A stretch of 64,000 nucleotides of DNA from DAOVXM01 sp963746255 (GCA_963746255.1 CAVVAJ010000001.1:806001-870000), one strand, 5' to 3'. Shown: positions 27,614-37,982, counted from the stretch's first letter. Translations and numbers: made by a program. The notes: generated by a model not told the origin, from the letters alone.

Positions 27614-30600
27614 ATGAGCCAAGAAACTGTAAGAATCCAAGATGAACGCTACGAAGTACTCCCAGAAATCATGCTGCTATTTTCTGAGACAGACAACCTT
27701 GAGCAAGTACAAGACCTGCTCATCGATAAGATCAAATTCCTACTGGATTTTGACCGGTGTACACTTGCCATACTGCAGCCAGAAAATCAAACGTATAAGC
27801 TTAGAAACCTCCTGGACCCACAGCTGGAGGTAAATGATTTCGAAGATACTGCTTACCCATTGGACGAGGGCATTCCAGGTGCAGTGATCCGGAGCCAACA
27901 AGTTCGTCTACTCACACTTGGCGATGATCATTCCCACAAAGAAAACGCTATTCAGGCCTATCCGGGAATATGGAACGGCTCACCTGGCACAATCTTATCT
28001 ATGCCTCTACACGCCCATGGCCAGGTTTTGGGTGCTCTAACCTTTGGCACCACAAAATCGGAAGGCTATGATTACGAAGATATTAATATTGCGAAGGCAA
28101 TCACTGCCCAATTTGCCTCAGTTATTGATCGAGCTGATCAAGCCAAGCAACTGCATTATACCAACCAAGAACTCACACGCTTAGCCTCGTTCCCCGAATT
28201 GAACCCAGCAGCGATAATCGAACTGGACCAACGTGGACAGGTTCATTATACGAACCCTGCCGCTGAATCGATGTTTCCGATGTGTAAAGAGCAAGGCTTC
28301 AGTTCCCCGATCTTGTCGGACCTGCCAGTTGTTTGGAAAAGCATGCAGATGAACGGGGATAACTCCCAACTGCGGGAAATAAAGATTGATGATATATGGT
28401 ACCAACAAGTTCTGCACATGGTTCCGAACAGCGAACGCATCCGCAGCTTTGTTATGGATATCACAGATCGCAAGCAGATCGAGGAAAAGCTAAAACAGCA
28501 AAATGAGTACTTGGCTGCTCTACACGAGACGACGTTGGGCTTGATGAGCCGCCTCGATTTGAATGACCTGCTGCAGACAATTGTCAGCAGAGCAGCAACT
28601 CTTATTGGTACAAAGCATGGTTTTGTGTACCTGCATGAACGAGGGGAAAATGAAATCGAGCAGAAAGTGGGTATCGGGTTATTTGAGAAATCCATCGGAG
28701 TTCGCATCAAACCTGGTGAGGGCTTGTCAGGTCAAATCTGGCTTTCGGGCAAACCCTTAGTAATCGCTGATTATGATACTTGGGAGCAGCGTTCTGCAGC
28801 ATATGAGCAGAATGCAATCAAAGGCACAATTGCTGTACCATTGAAATCAGACCAGCGATTTGGAGGGACGATCGGCTTAGCGTTCGACAGTGAGTCTGAT
28901 GGAAAATTCACGGAAGCGGAAGTTGAAATTTTAACGCGTTTTGCTGAACTAGCGTCCTTAACCCTCGATAATGCTCGTTTATTCACCCAGTCGCAAGAGC
29001 AAGCTAAGCGGTTAGCTATGCTTAACGATATGGGCCGCCAGATGAGTCTAGCCGAAAGCACAGATGAAATTGTTCACATCGTAACTAAATACACGCCTCA
29101 AATCATTCCAGCTGATCGAGTCAGCCTGGCACTATTGACAGAAACAAGTGATAGTTTGGAAGTCTATGCGCTGCAAGGTGCAGCACGGACGCTGCAAGTG
29201 GGCGAACGTATTCCGATTAAAGGCACAATGGCTGGACGTGCATTTCGGGAGCATCGCTTAATCAACACGCCAGAATTGTTAGACAGCAACGCCGTAGAGG
29301 CCAAACAGCTCGCCGAGCAAGGGATACGTTCGACAATGAATGCACCGCTTGGTGTGGGGGAGCGAGTAATCGGAACGCTGAATACGGGGAATTTCCACCC
29401 TGGTATGTATAGTGAACGTGATGAAAGCTTGTTGCAGCAGATCGCTTCATTCCTGGCAACAACACTGGAGAATACCAGACTGTTCACGGAAGCTGAAGCT
29501 GCCCGGGTTGCGGCTGTATCTGCAAATGAAGCGAAGAGTGCTTTCCTCGCCAATATGAGCCACGAAATTCGGACTCCGATGAATGCGATTATCGGGATGA
29601 CAAGCCTGCTGCGCGATACGGAGCTTGATGCAGAGCAAAACGACTTTGTTGAAACGGTCCGGAGCAGCAGTGAGGCTCTGCTGACGATTATCAACGATAT
29701 CCTAGATTTTTCCAAAATTGAAGCGGATAAATTGGAATTGGAGATGCAACCATTCGATCTGCGCGAATGTGTCGAGGGGGCACTTGACTTATTAGCGACG
29801 AGCGCGGCGGATAAGGGACTCGACCTGGCCTATATGGTCAGCTCCGATACACCTGAAGCTATTGTTGGTGATGTGACCCGTCTGCGACAGATCTTAGTTA
29901 ACCTACTGAGCAATGCGGTCAAATTCACTGAAGAAGGAGAAGTTGTTCTTTCCCTCTCAAGCGAAATCCTGCCTGGTGACAAATCCGGGGCAAATAATGA
30001 CCGGAATATTATCCAATTTGCAGTTCGGGATACAGGTATAGGCATCCCACCCAATCGTTTGGATCGCCTATTCCAATCGTTCAGTCAGGTCGATGCGTCT
30101 ACCACGCGGCGTTTTGGCGGTACCGGGCTGGGGTTGGCAATCAGCAGACGCCTAAGCGAGATGATGGGTGGGACAATGTGGGTGGAAAGTGAATTGGGAA
30201 AAGGCTCTTCATTCAATTTCACAATCCTAACCAATGCGGCTGCCCCACCATCCCACGCGTATCTAAACGACAACCAACCTGAACTTGCAGGTAAACGTGT
30301 CCTCATCGTGGATGACAATGCCACGAACCGGAAGATACTCGCCCGCCAAGTTAAATCGTGGCAAATGATTCCCCATACTATAGCATCACCATTTGAAGTA
30401 TTAGACTGGATCCGCCAACGAAATGATTTTGATGTAGCCATTCTGGATATGCAGATGCCTGAGATGGATGGTGTCATGTTAGCGAAGGAAATCCGCGGTC
30501 TAACCGTCCCGGCTGCCAAGCGGCCTTTTATCATGCTGACATCGCTTGGCCGACGCGAGATTAAAGAGGATATGGATGAATTTGCTGCCTTCCTCTCCAA

Positions 30601-31561
30601 ACCGATAAAACCATCTCATCTCTTTGATGCCCTGGTGGGAGTTTTTACTGGGCAATCTAGCGGGACTACGCTGAGGAAGCCGGCGGAAGATTTGAAGCTG
30701 GACGCAGAAATGGGTAAAAAATGCCCGCTGAGAATCCTGTTGGCTGAGGATAATGCGACCAATCAAAAGCTGGCACTGCGACTGCTAGCCCGGATGGGCT
30801 ATCAAGCGGACGTAGTTGGCAATGGTTTGGAGGCGCTAGCGGCCTTGAAACGTCAAATCTATGACGTAGTACTGATGGACGTACAGATGCCAGAGCTGGA
30901 TGGTCTCGAAACGACAATGAAACTGCGCCGCGATCTACCTGCCTATCGTCAACCACGGGTTATTGCTATGACTGCAAACGCTATGCAGGGCGACCGCGAG
31001 AAGTGCCTAGCCGCCGGTATGGACGATTATGTGAGCAAACCGATCCGGATCGAAATTTTGGTGACAGCTTTGAGTAAAAGCCGTCCAATAAATGGCAGTG
31101 ATGAGATGGGGAAAGGGCTGGGAAAGACCAATCCGAGCCCAGAAACTAAAGAAGATACGGAATCCGCGCAATCCCCCAATGACTCCCTGCAAACCGCACA
31201 TAATGCTGCTGTACTTGATTCAGCCGCATTAAACAACCTGCTCGAAATGGTGGGAGGTGAATTTGATTTCCTGATCGAGCTGATCGATTCATTTTTGGAA
31301 GATGCACCCCAACTCCTCGCCGAACTGGATCAAGGGGTCAACCAAGGAGATGCAGCAATCGTGCACCGGGTTGCTCACAGCCTGAAATCTAATGGCGCTG
31401 ACTTTGGCGCAACGCAATTTGCCGAGCTGTGTAAAGAACTCGAACTGCGAGGGAAATCTGGCACACTTAAATACGCAGCAGAAGCTGCTGTCCAGATCAA
31501 AGACGAATTCGAGGCTGTCCGGACAGCCTTAATTACAGTCCGCAATAAGGGCAATATTTAG
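27614..31561 (+). CDS. Large hybrid sensor histidine kinase (GAF-PAS-GAF-GAF-HisKA-HATPase-REC-REC-HPt)
   Basis: A cytosolic 1315-residue hybrid kinase with no transmembrane helix. Order: GAF (~20-180), PAS (~200-295), GAF (~315-460), GAF (~475-625), and HisKA with NMSHEIRTPMNAI (His ~650). The ATPase domain has NAVKFTEEGEV, DTGIGIPP and FGGTGLGLAISRRL. REC1 (~895-1015) has ILDMQMPEMDG and REC2 (~1038-1155) has LMDVQMPELDG. The HPt has VAHSLKSNGAD (His ~1254). This is the BarA-like full phosphorelay on one chain. ATG 27614 is preferred because GAGG precedes it; a TTG at 27572 is the alternative. It is the first gene of a four-gene operon, with 42 bases to the next frame. GAF and PAS ligands are unknown, so the signal cannot be named. 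Confidence 0.92.
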   Translation: MSQETVRIQDERYEVLPEIMLLFSETDNLEQVQDLLIDKIKFLLDFDRCTLAILQPENQTYKLRNLLDPQLEVNDFEDTAYPLDEGIPGAVIRSQQVRLLTLGDDHSHKENAIQAYPGIWNGSPGTILSMPLHAHGQVLGALTFGTTKSEGYDYEDINIAKAITAQFASVIDRADQAKQLHYTNQELTRLASFPELNPAAIIELDQRGQVHYTNPAAESMFPMCKEQGFSSPILSDLPVVWKSMQMNGDNSQLREIKIDDIWYQQVLHMVPNSERIRSFVMDITDRKQIEEKLKQQNEYLAALHETTLGLMSRLDLNDLLQTIVSRAATLIGTKHGFVYLHERGENEIEQKVGIGLFEKSIGVRIKPGEGLSGQIWLSGKPLVIADYDTWEQRSAAYEQNAIKGTIAVPLKSDQRFGGTIGLAFDSESDGKFTEAEVEILTRFAELASLTLDNARLFTQSQEQAKRLAMLNDMGRQMSLAESTDEIVHIVTKYTPQIIPADRVSLALLTETSDSLEVYALQGAARTLQVGERIPIKGTMAGRAFREHRLINTPELLDSNAVEAKQLAEQGIRSTMNAPLGVGERVIGTLNTGNFHPGMYSERDESLLQQIASFLATTLENTRLFTEAEAARVAAVSANEAKSAFLANMSHEIRTPMNAIIGMTSLLRDTELDAEQNDFVETVRSSSEALLTIINDILDFSKIEADKLELEMQPFDLRECVEGALDLLATSAADKGLDLAYMVSSDTPEAIVGDVTRLRQILVNLLSNAVKFTEEGEVVLSLSSEILPGDKSGANNDRNIIQFAVRDTGIGIPPNRLDRLFQSFSQVDASTTRRFGGTGLGLAISRRLSEMMGGTMWVESELGKGSSFNFTILTNAAAPPSHAYLNDNQPELAGKRVLIVDDNATNRKILARQVKSWQMIPHTIASPFEVLDWIRQRNDFDVAILDMQMPEMDGVMLAKEIRGLTVPAAKRPFIMLTSLGRREIKEDMDEFAAFLSKPIKPSHLFDALVGVFTGQSSGTTLRKPAEDLKLDAEMGKKCPLRILLAEDNATNQKLALRLLARMGYQADVVGNGLEALAALKRQIYDVVLMDVQMPELDGLETTMKLRRDLPAYRQPRVIAMTANAMQGDREKCLAAGMDDYVSKPIRIEILVTALSKSRPINGSDEMGKGLGKTNPSPETKEDTESAQSPNDSLQTAHNAAVLDSAALNNLLEMVGGEFDFLIELIDSFLEDAPQLLAELDQGVNQGDAAIVHRVAHSLKSNGADFGATQFAELCKELELRGKSGTLKYAAEAAVQIKDEFEAVRTALITVRNKGNI

Positions 31562-31624
31562 AGTTATCTGCCAACGTTGGTGTGAAATTAATCCTTAATA
31601 AAAATGAACAAGCGAGAGGCAAAC

Positions 31625-33026
31625 GTGGGTGAAGAAGTGGGACAGATCCTAGTGGCTGATGACAACCGGGTGAACCGGCTGAAACTATCTCGTAACCTTG
31701 AAAAGCAGGGACATACTGTTGAGTTGGCCGAGAACGGGCAGCAAGCGCTGGATATGCTCAAGGCAGGCACATTTGATGTAGTGCTCTTGGATATCATCAT
31801 GCCAGGCATGGATGGCTACCAAGTCTTAGAGACAATTAAAACCGATCCTGATCACCGGGATATCCCGGTGATCGTGATATCAGGGCTAGATGAGATTGAC
31901 AGTGCCGTCCGTTGTATTGAGATGGGAGCGGAAGATTACTTACCGAAACCCTTCAATCCGATCTTACTGCGTGCACGGCTGAACGCCAGCCTCCAAAAAA
32001 AGAGGCTGCGCGATCTTGAGAAAGCCTACCTGCAGCAAGAGGTGACGCTGCGCCATAGTGAAAAACTGGCGACGCTTGGCCGGCTGAGTGCGGGTATGGC
32101 ACACGAGCTGAACAATCCTGCAGCAGCCGCCCAGCGCGGTGCCGGACAGCTGGTGGAAACTTTTAGCCAACTCCAGCAAACTCATCTAAATCTCAGTAAG
32201 CTGGAACTTACGAACGAACAGCTGGATACGCTGCTGGAGCTCAACCAACTAGCTCAGGAGAGGGCAAAGCAGCCGACAAATATGGATGCTCTAGCACGCA
32301 GAGATCTTGAGAGTGAATTGGAAGCCTGGTTGGAAGGACAGGGTGTTGAGGACGCCTGGGATGCGGCACCGAGTTCTGGTAAACCTTGGATATAACCAAG
32401 CGGAATTAAAGAAACTGATTGCAGAATTCAATCCTTCCCAATTTACAGCGGTGATTGACTGGCTGAACAGCACCCACACGATCTACAGTCTGCTAGAGGA
32501 AATCGGTCAGGGTACCGGGCGGATATCAGAGCTCGTCAAAGCGCTGAAGGACTACACTTATCTAGACCAGGCACCAATCCAGCAGGTTGATGTCCATGAG
32601 GGTCTGGACAGCACCTTGGTGATATTACGTAGTAAATTAAAAGCAGGGGTAAATGTACATCGTGAGTACGATCAAAAGCTCCCGGAGATCGAAGCATACG
32701 GCAGCGAACTCAACCAGGTTTGGACCAACCTGATCGATAACGCAATTGACGCCATGGATGGGCAAGGTGAGATCAATATTAGGACTTACTTGGAAGACCA
32801 GTGGGTGGTCGTCGAGATTGTAGATAACGGATCAGGGATACCAGTGGAAATTCAACCGAATCTATTTGATCCCTTTTTCACCACCAAAGGCCCCGGAAAG
32901 GGCACCGGACTGGGTCTCAATATCAGCCATAACATCATCGTTCAAAAACATAACGGGCGGATCGATGTATATTCAAAGCCAGGAGAGACTTGCTTCGCTG
33001 TCCGCCTGCCAATAAACCAGCAATAA
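31625..33026 (+). pseudogene. REC-histidine kinase, interrupted by a one-base frameshift
   Basis: Frame one (to 32395) has a receiver domain (VADDNRVNRLKLSRNL, phosphoacceptor in LLDIIMPGMDG, LPKPFNP). A coiled linker and HisKA follow, with AGMAHELNNPAAAAQRG (phospho-His). Frame two carries on from about 32372 with VLVNLGYNQAELKKL. It continues through the ATPase domain: NLIDNAIDAMDG, DNGSGIP and GPGKGTGLGLNIS. Removing one base near 32371 joins DAWDAAP to VLVNLGY. A GTG at 31625 with GAGAGG upstream is the likely start; ATG 31604 has no such site. The intact protein would be ~467 residues. Kinases with the HELNNPAAAA box are often next to REC-flavoprotein genes, as here (recollection, not checked). 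Confidence 0.85.
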
Positions 33027-33048
33027 CCATTCTAATGGAGATTTAAAG

Positions 33049-34710
33049 ATGCCAAAAGCAATAATATTAACCGTTGACGATGAAATTCAGGTTCTCAATG
33101 CTGTCGAGCGTGACCTGCGACGGCACTATCGCGGTGAGTACCGAATTGTGAAGGCTTCTTCACCTGAAGAAGCCCTGGAAACGGTGCAAAAACTGAAGCT
33201 GCGTAATGAGCCCGTGGCCTTATTTCTAGCCGATCAGCGCATGCCAAACATGAGCGGGACTGAGTTTTTAGCCGCAGCCCAAGACTATTACCCAGAAGCA
33301 CGCAAAGTGCTGCTGACTGCTTACGCAGATACAGCCGCAGCGGTTGACAGCATCAATAAAATTGGGTTGGACTATTATTTAATGAAACCATGGGACCCGC
33401 CAGAACAATCCTTATACCCAGTATTGGATGATCTGCTCAGCGACTGGCAGGCAACCGTACCGCTACCGTACGATGGCATCCGGGTGGCAGGTACGCTCTG
33501 GTCACCGAGCTGCCACCGTGTGAAGGATTTTCTAGCCCGCAACCGCATTCCATACCAGTGGTTAGATATCGAAAAGAACAAAGAGGCCAAGGTATTGGTG
33601 GATGGTGTCAGCAAAGAGAAGCGCCGCATCCCAGTTGTCTTCTTATCGGATGGTGAAGTGCTTATCGACCCTGACAACCTTACCTTAGCTCAAAAATGCG
33701 GTCTTCAAACTGAAGCAACCGAGCCTTTTTACGATGTCATTATCATTGGTGCTGGTCCGGCAGGTTTGGGGGCGGCAGTCTATGGGGCATCTGAGGGCTT
33801 GCAGACCTTGATGATAGATAAGGAAGCCACTGGAGGGCAAGCTGGCACGAGTTCGCGGATCGAGAACTACCTAGGTTTCCCAAAAGGTTTGAGCGGAACT
33901 GACCTGGCGCAGCGGGCGACCGCGCAGGCATTGCGCCTGGGTGCTGAAATCCTAACCGCCCAAGAAGTGGTCAAAGTACGGGTTGAAGACCCTTACCGGT
34001 ATGTAACGTTGAGCGATGGACAAGAGTTAGGCTGCCGCGCACTGATTATCGCAACTGGGGTAACCGTGCGCGAGCTAAATATCCCGGGCGTTGAAACACT
34101 CGCCGGAGCAGGCATATATTATGGCGCCGCTCTAACCGAAGCTGCAAATTACCGCGATCAGCATGTATTCGTCGTCGGCGGCGCCAATTCTGCCGGGCAA
34201 GCCGCGATGTTCTTCTCGCGCTATGCCAGCAAAGTCACGATGCTGGTCCGCAGCAGCGCGCTGGAGAAAGGCATGTCCCAATACCTGGTAGACCAAATAT
34301 ACGGGACGGAAAATATCGAGGTGCTGACCGATACTGAAGTGGTTGAAGCGATCGGGAAAGAGAAACTGGAAGCCTTAACCATCATGAACCGCGAAACTGG
34401 GACCACCCAAACACTACCTGCGGCGGCGGTTTTTATTTTCATCGGCGCCGTGCCGCACTCCGAGCTGGTGGCTGATGTGGTAGCGCGGAACTCGGCCGGA
34501 TTCATCGTCATCGGATCGGATTTAACGAACAACGGCAGCCGCCCCAAGCATTGGAAGTATAAACGCGATCCATTCCCGTTGGAAACCAGCGTGCCGGGCA
34601 TCTTTGCTGCAGGTGATGTCTGCCAGGGCGTCGTAAGAAGAGTGGCCTCAGCCGTCGGCCAGGGTGCAATCGCCATCAGCCAGGTGCACCGCTACTTGGA
34701 GACAGTGTAA
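33049..34710 (+). CDS. Response regulator fused to glutaredoxin-like and thioredoxin-reductase-like domains
   Basis: A cytosolic 553-residue fusion. Residues 1-125 are a receiver: VDDE (9-12), phosphoacceptor D62 in LADQRMPNMSG, and YLMKPWD. Residues ~145-225 resemble a glutaredoxin fold: GTLWSPSCHRVKDFLARN and the cis-Pro RIPVVFLSDG. Only one Cys is present at the usual CxxC site. Residues ~228-553 are a thioredoxin-reductase-like flavoprotein: FAD loop IIGAGPAGLGAAVYG, NADPH loop VVGGANSAGQAAMFF, and FAAGDVCQG at the end. The CxxC expected in its NADPH domain is absent (GAGIYYGAALTEA). It may reduce a substrate directly by flavin, under phosphorylation control (inference). GGAG precedes the ATG. 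It lies 22 bases after the kinase gene. Confidence 0.88.
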   Translation: MPKAIILTVDDEIQVLNAVERDLRRHYRGEYRIVKASSPEEALETVQKLKLRNEPVALFLADQRMPNMSGTEFLAAAQDYYPEARKVLLTAYADTAAAVDSINKIGLDYYLMKPWDPPEQSLYPVLDDLLSDWQATVPLPYDGIRVAGTLWSPSCHRVKDFLARNRIPYQWLDIEKNKEAKVLVDGVSKEKRRIPVVFLSDGEVLIDPDNLTLAQKCGLQTEATEPFYDVIIIGAGPAGLGAAVYGASEGLQTLMIDKEATGGQAGTSSRIENYLGFPKGLSGTDLAQRATAQALRLGAEILTAQEVVKVRVEDPYRYVTLSDGQELGCRALIIATGVTVRELNIPGVETLAGAGIYYGAALTEAANYRDQHVFVVGGANSAGQAAMFFSRYASKVTMLVRSSALEKGMSQYLVDQIYGTENIEVLTDTEVVEAIGKEKLEALTIMNRETGTTQTLPAAAVFIFIGAVPHSELVADVVARNSAGFIVIGSDLTNNGSRPKHWKYKRDPFPLETSVPGIFAAGDVCQGVVRRVASAVGQGAIAISQVHRYLETV

Positions 34711-34806
34711 AAATCATATTTGGAGCTATTGAACCGGTCTGCGATTTGATTGGGAGAGCGTAACATTTCCACATCGCGATCATACAGCGAGTTGGAAGGA
34801 AATTGA

Positions 34807-35514
34807 ATGAAGAGAAAAATCCCCGCGCAGAACATATATGTCGGTGACTATGATTGGCACATCGGCCGCTTCCATTTTCCTTTCGCCGATTATGAGGACC
34901 CGGAGAATGGTCCGTTTGGCGTCTTACAAGCACTAAACGACTTTGAATTGACACCCGGCACAGGGTTTGAAACCCATCCCCATGATGAGATGGAGATCAT
35001 TTCGTATTGTGTTGAAGGCACGCTTGATCATGTAGATAATATGGGGAATAAAAACTCGATCGGTCGCGGCGATGTGCAGTATCTTTCCGCTGGGTCTGGC
35101 GTTTACCACAGTGAGATGAATACGATTGGAAATGGTTCGCTGCGGTTCCTACAGATCTGGATCGCCCCAAATGAAAAAGGGCTTTCTCCAATTTATCGCG
35201 TAAAGAAATATTCAAAGAATGCGCGCAAGAATGAACTGCGCCTGGTTGTTTCTGGAGAAGCGCGTGATTCTGCAATCAAAATACATCAAGATGCGAATAT
35301 TTACGTCGCTGAACTTGAAAAAAGCATGCAAATGACAATTTCCAACCGGGAGAAGCGTCAATCTTACCTGTTTTGTTTAGAGGGTAGTTTGGCATGCAAT
35401 GGGATAGATTTATTTAATTGTGATTCCTTAAAACTTTGGGGGAAAGAGTATTTGGAACTTACCGCGCTCAAGGAAAGCCGTATCTTGATGGTAGAAATGG
35501 CTATGGATAACTAA
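34807..35514 (+). CDS. Pirin-family bicupin protein
   Basis: A 235-residue protein of the YhhW/pirin family. The metal-site residues are visible in THPHDEMEIISY (two His) and GVYHSEMN (His and Glu) of the N-terminal cupin; the C-terminal cupin is degenerate as usual. Pirins bind iron or other metals and are described as quercetinases or redox-sensitive regulators. GGAAGGAA lies upstream of the ATG. It is the last gene after the REC-redox fusion (96-base gap), and its redox-linked family makes a shared stress role plausible (inference). Confidence 0.88.
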   Translation: MKRKIPAQNIYVGDYDWHIGRFHFPFADYEDPENGPFGVLQALNDFELTPGTGFETHPHDEMEIISYCVEGTLDHVDNMGNKNSIGRGDVQYLSAGSGVYHSEMNTIGNGSLRFLQIWIAPNEKGLSPIYRVKKYSKNARKNELRLVVSGEARDSAIKIHQDANIYVAELEKSMQMTISNREKRQSYLFCLEGSLACNGIDLFNCDSLKLWGKEYLELTALKESRILMVEMAMDN

Positions 35515-35904
35515 CTTATCCCTGTGAGTAAGTTCTTAGGGTTGGATTTTTGAAGGGTCCCTATACACTTAGAAAAGACAATACCGTCTATCTCCACATG
35601 CATGTTCCGGATGTACCCAATAGAGCCAGCAGTTGCGTCTGACTGAATTAGATACGGAGAAATAGGCAAAAAGTGAGACTGGTTAGGTTTTGACTTGCGC
35701 CGGACATTTAATTCACTCCTGGTCTATCAGATCTTCACCATTACTATACATAACCCCATCGACTGCAGCGTTACAGGGTGATCAGCGGCGAGACACGAAT
35801 TAGAACAAGAGCGATTGACTGCAATACGCGCCAAGTTGCCTGAGGAAAATCCCCCCTGCGCTGCAGCTGGGTTTAGGCCACATTGGTTTGAACCTTAGAG
35901 ACTC
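35515..35904. other. Gap between pirin and ABC transporter genes
   Basis: About 390 bases between convergent genes. A short open stretch near 35790-35880 ends in a Glu/Arg/Leu-rich helix-like segment, but I cannot assign it. No clear terminator hairpin was seen. Confidence 0.3.
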
Positions 35905-37047
35905 TTACGCTGTCTGCATATGCCGCTTATGAAACAACCATATTCCGATTGCAAAGTAGAGCGCTGATAGTACAACCAGTGAGATTAACTCGTAGAGCAC
36001 ATCTACCAGCCCGGTTCCAAGCGTGAGTATTTTGTTCAACGCGACGACAGCGTGGGTCGGAGGGATAACATCGTATACGCTGATAACGCGTCCAGCCACT
36101 TCAAAGAAACGGACGCGCGGCAGGGGGTAGACTGCGCCAGAGAAGAACATGAAGAAGATCAGAGGAAAATTAGCGATGATGAACGCCTGGCTGACGGTCT
36201 TCGAGAAAGCAGCTACAATCAAGCCCACACCGACGACTGCAATGGCTGTGATCGCCCCAACGAGCATCGCTGCCCAAATGGGGCCCTGGCTCTCGAATCC
36301 TAGTGCCATCGCGACGAAAAATGTCAGTAGAACTGCAATGATACCCAGCAAGATTGTCGAGAGGCTGATCCCGGTCAGCAGATCGAAGGCCGTCATGCGC
36401 GTTATTTGCAGCCGGCGCAAAGTCCCGTACTCAACCTCGTACGTGATTGTCATCGAAACGATGAAGACCAGCATTACTACTGAGATGATGAGCATCCCTG
36501 GTACGTACAGATCGAACTCGGATCGCCCTCCCGAAGCCCCCAAGGCTATCTCCTCGATGATGATTGGACGCGTCTCGTTGGTAACGTCCTGCACATACTC
36601 ATCTATGACGCTGCTGGCCATGATCGCGCCGACGGCATAATACGGGTTTGTCAGGTCACCAACCAGGGTTACCGCTGATGTAACCGAATTATCCCCCAGG
36701 GAAGCTGTCAGGAGGGTTTCAGAGAAATCTTCGGGAATGATGATAAGGACTTCGGCATCACGGTCCTGTAGGAGGGACTTCGCTTCCTCCCGATCCGTTA
36801 CTGTTATCACGTCCAGGAGCGGATCGCCGCTGGCGTAGGAGAGTGTCTCCATCACGGCAATCGTATCTGCCCCAGATGAACCCTTGTCTTGATTAAGCAC
36901 CATCACACCAAACGTCGTCGAACCGCTGGGAATCATCAACCAGTATAACAAGACGAAGAAAGGCCCCATGATCAAGCTGAGGCTCAACGTACTCCAATCG
37001 CGCGCTTGTTCCTTGAGGCTTTTCCAAAATATTTTTAGGATTTTCAT
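35905..37047 (-). CDS. ABC-2 type transporter permease
   Basis: A 380-residue membrane protein. It has one N-terminal helix (~20-40), a large extracytoplasmic domain to ~185 (containing VMVLNQDKGSSGADTIAVME), and then five helices with a MTITYEVEYGTLRRLQITRM loop. This is the ABC2 membrane fold of the YhgE/DrrB-like exporters. It overlaps the upstream ATPase gene by 4 bases (ATGA), so the two are translationally coupled. The pair likely exports a drug, lipid or other hydrophobic compound; the substrate is unknown. Confidence 0.9.
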   Translation of the reverse strand: MKILKIFWKSLKEQARDWSTLSLSLIMGPFFVLLYWLMIPSGSTTFGVMVLNQDKGSSGADTIAVMETLSYASGDPLLDVITVTDREEAKSLLQDRDAEVLIIIPEDFSETLLTASLGDNSVTSAVTLVGDLTNPYYAVGAIMASSVIDEYVQDVTNETRPIIIEEIALGASGGRSEFDLYVPGMLIISVVMLVFIVSMTITYEVEYGTLRRLQITRMTAFDLLTGISLSTILLGIIAVLLTFFVAMALGFESQGPIWAAMLVGAITAIAVVGVGLIVAAFSKTVSQAFIIANFPLIFFMFFSGAVYPLPRVRFFEVAGRVISVYDVIPPTHAVVALNKILTLGTGLVDVLYELISLVVLSALYFAIGIWLFHKRHMQTA

Positions 37048-37982
37048 TCTCGCAACCCCCGTCCGGTCAGACGGATGAAGACATCTTCAAGGGTGTTTTC
37101 ACGCAGGCGTACTTCTCCGGGTTGGATACCTGCCGCGGTGAGCTTTTCGAGAATTAGTGGGAGCAAGTTTACGATATCGAGGGCGCGGATCTGCAGAATC
37201 TCATCCGTTATTGTGATGTTGATGCGATCTTGCAGATCGTCCAGGGCAGGATGAACGTTCGCATTAGTATCCTTGATAGTGATCTCCAGAACATCGCCCA
37301 CGCCGACGCTTTTTTTGAGCGCCTCGGGCGTATCAAGCACGAGCAGTTCTCCATGATCGATGATGGCAACCCGGTCGACGAGGCGTTCAGCCTCATCCAT
37401 ATTATGGGTGGTCAGAATGACTGTTTTGTTGTGGGCAAGGGTTTTGATATATTCGCGCACTTTTACGCGGCTTTGCGGATCAAGCCCTGCTTCGGGTTCG
37501 TCGAGAATTACGATCTCGGGATCGTGAACGAGCGCCATGGCAAGGTTCAACCGGCGCTGCATCCCTCCTGAAAGCGTCCTGGCGAGCTTATGAGTCTTCC
37601 CGACGAGGTCCAGTTTCTCCAGCAGGCTCATGCTCCGCTGGCGAGCCTTGGCAGCCTTGAGACCGTACATTTCCCCGATGAACTGAAGTTGTTCTAGACA
37701 GGTTAGCTTCTTCCAGAGCACAATCTCCTGCGGGCAGACACCTACTCTGCAGCGGAGATCCGCGCTGCCGCTGGTAATGGTTTGGCCGTGGATCGTTACG
37801 TGTCCGCCGTCCGGCTTGAGCAGTCCGCACATCATGTTGATCGAGGTAGTCTTACCGGCGCCATTAGGACCTAGTAAACCAAACACCTCGCCTTCATACA
37901 CTTCGAGACTCAGGTCGTTTACAGCGAGGAAATCACCGTAACGTTTGGTAAGGCTAATGGCCTGAAGGACAATGTCTTTCAC
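37044..37982 (-). CDS. ABC transporter ATP-binding protein (DrrA/CcmA type)
   Basis: A 312-residue ATPase. Walker A is GLLGPNGAGKTTSINM (~36-51), the signature is LSGGMQRRLNLAMAL, Walker B is IVILDEPEAGLD, and the H-loop is TTHNMDEAE. The ~90-residue C-terminal extension matches the DrrA-like exporters. The start is GTG 37982 with AGGAG 9 bases upstream. It is coupled to the permease that follows. Confidence 0.93.
   Translation of the reverse strand: MKDIVLQAISLTKRYGDFLAVNDLSLEVYEGEVFGLLGPNGAGKTTSINMMCGLLKPDGGHVTIHGQTITSGSADLRCRVGVCPQEIVLWKKLTCLEQLQFIGEMYGLKAAKARQRSMSLLEKLDLVGKTHKLARTLSGGMQRRLNLAMALVHDPEIVILDEPEAGLDPQSRVKVREYIKTLAHNKTVILTTHNMDEAERLVDRVAIIDHGELLVLDTPEALKKSVGVGDVLEITIKDTNANVHPALDDLQDRINITITDEILQIRALDIVNLLPLILEKLTAAGIQPGEVRLRENTLEDVFIRLTGRGLRE

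Noticed and set aside
35780..35885. Glu/Arg-rich segment that could be the end of a Uma2-like endonuclease
   Set aside because: Only a short coiled-coil-like stretch is visible, with stops before it; too little to support a call.
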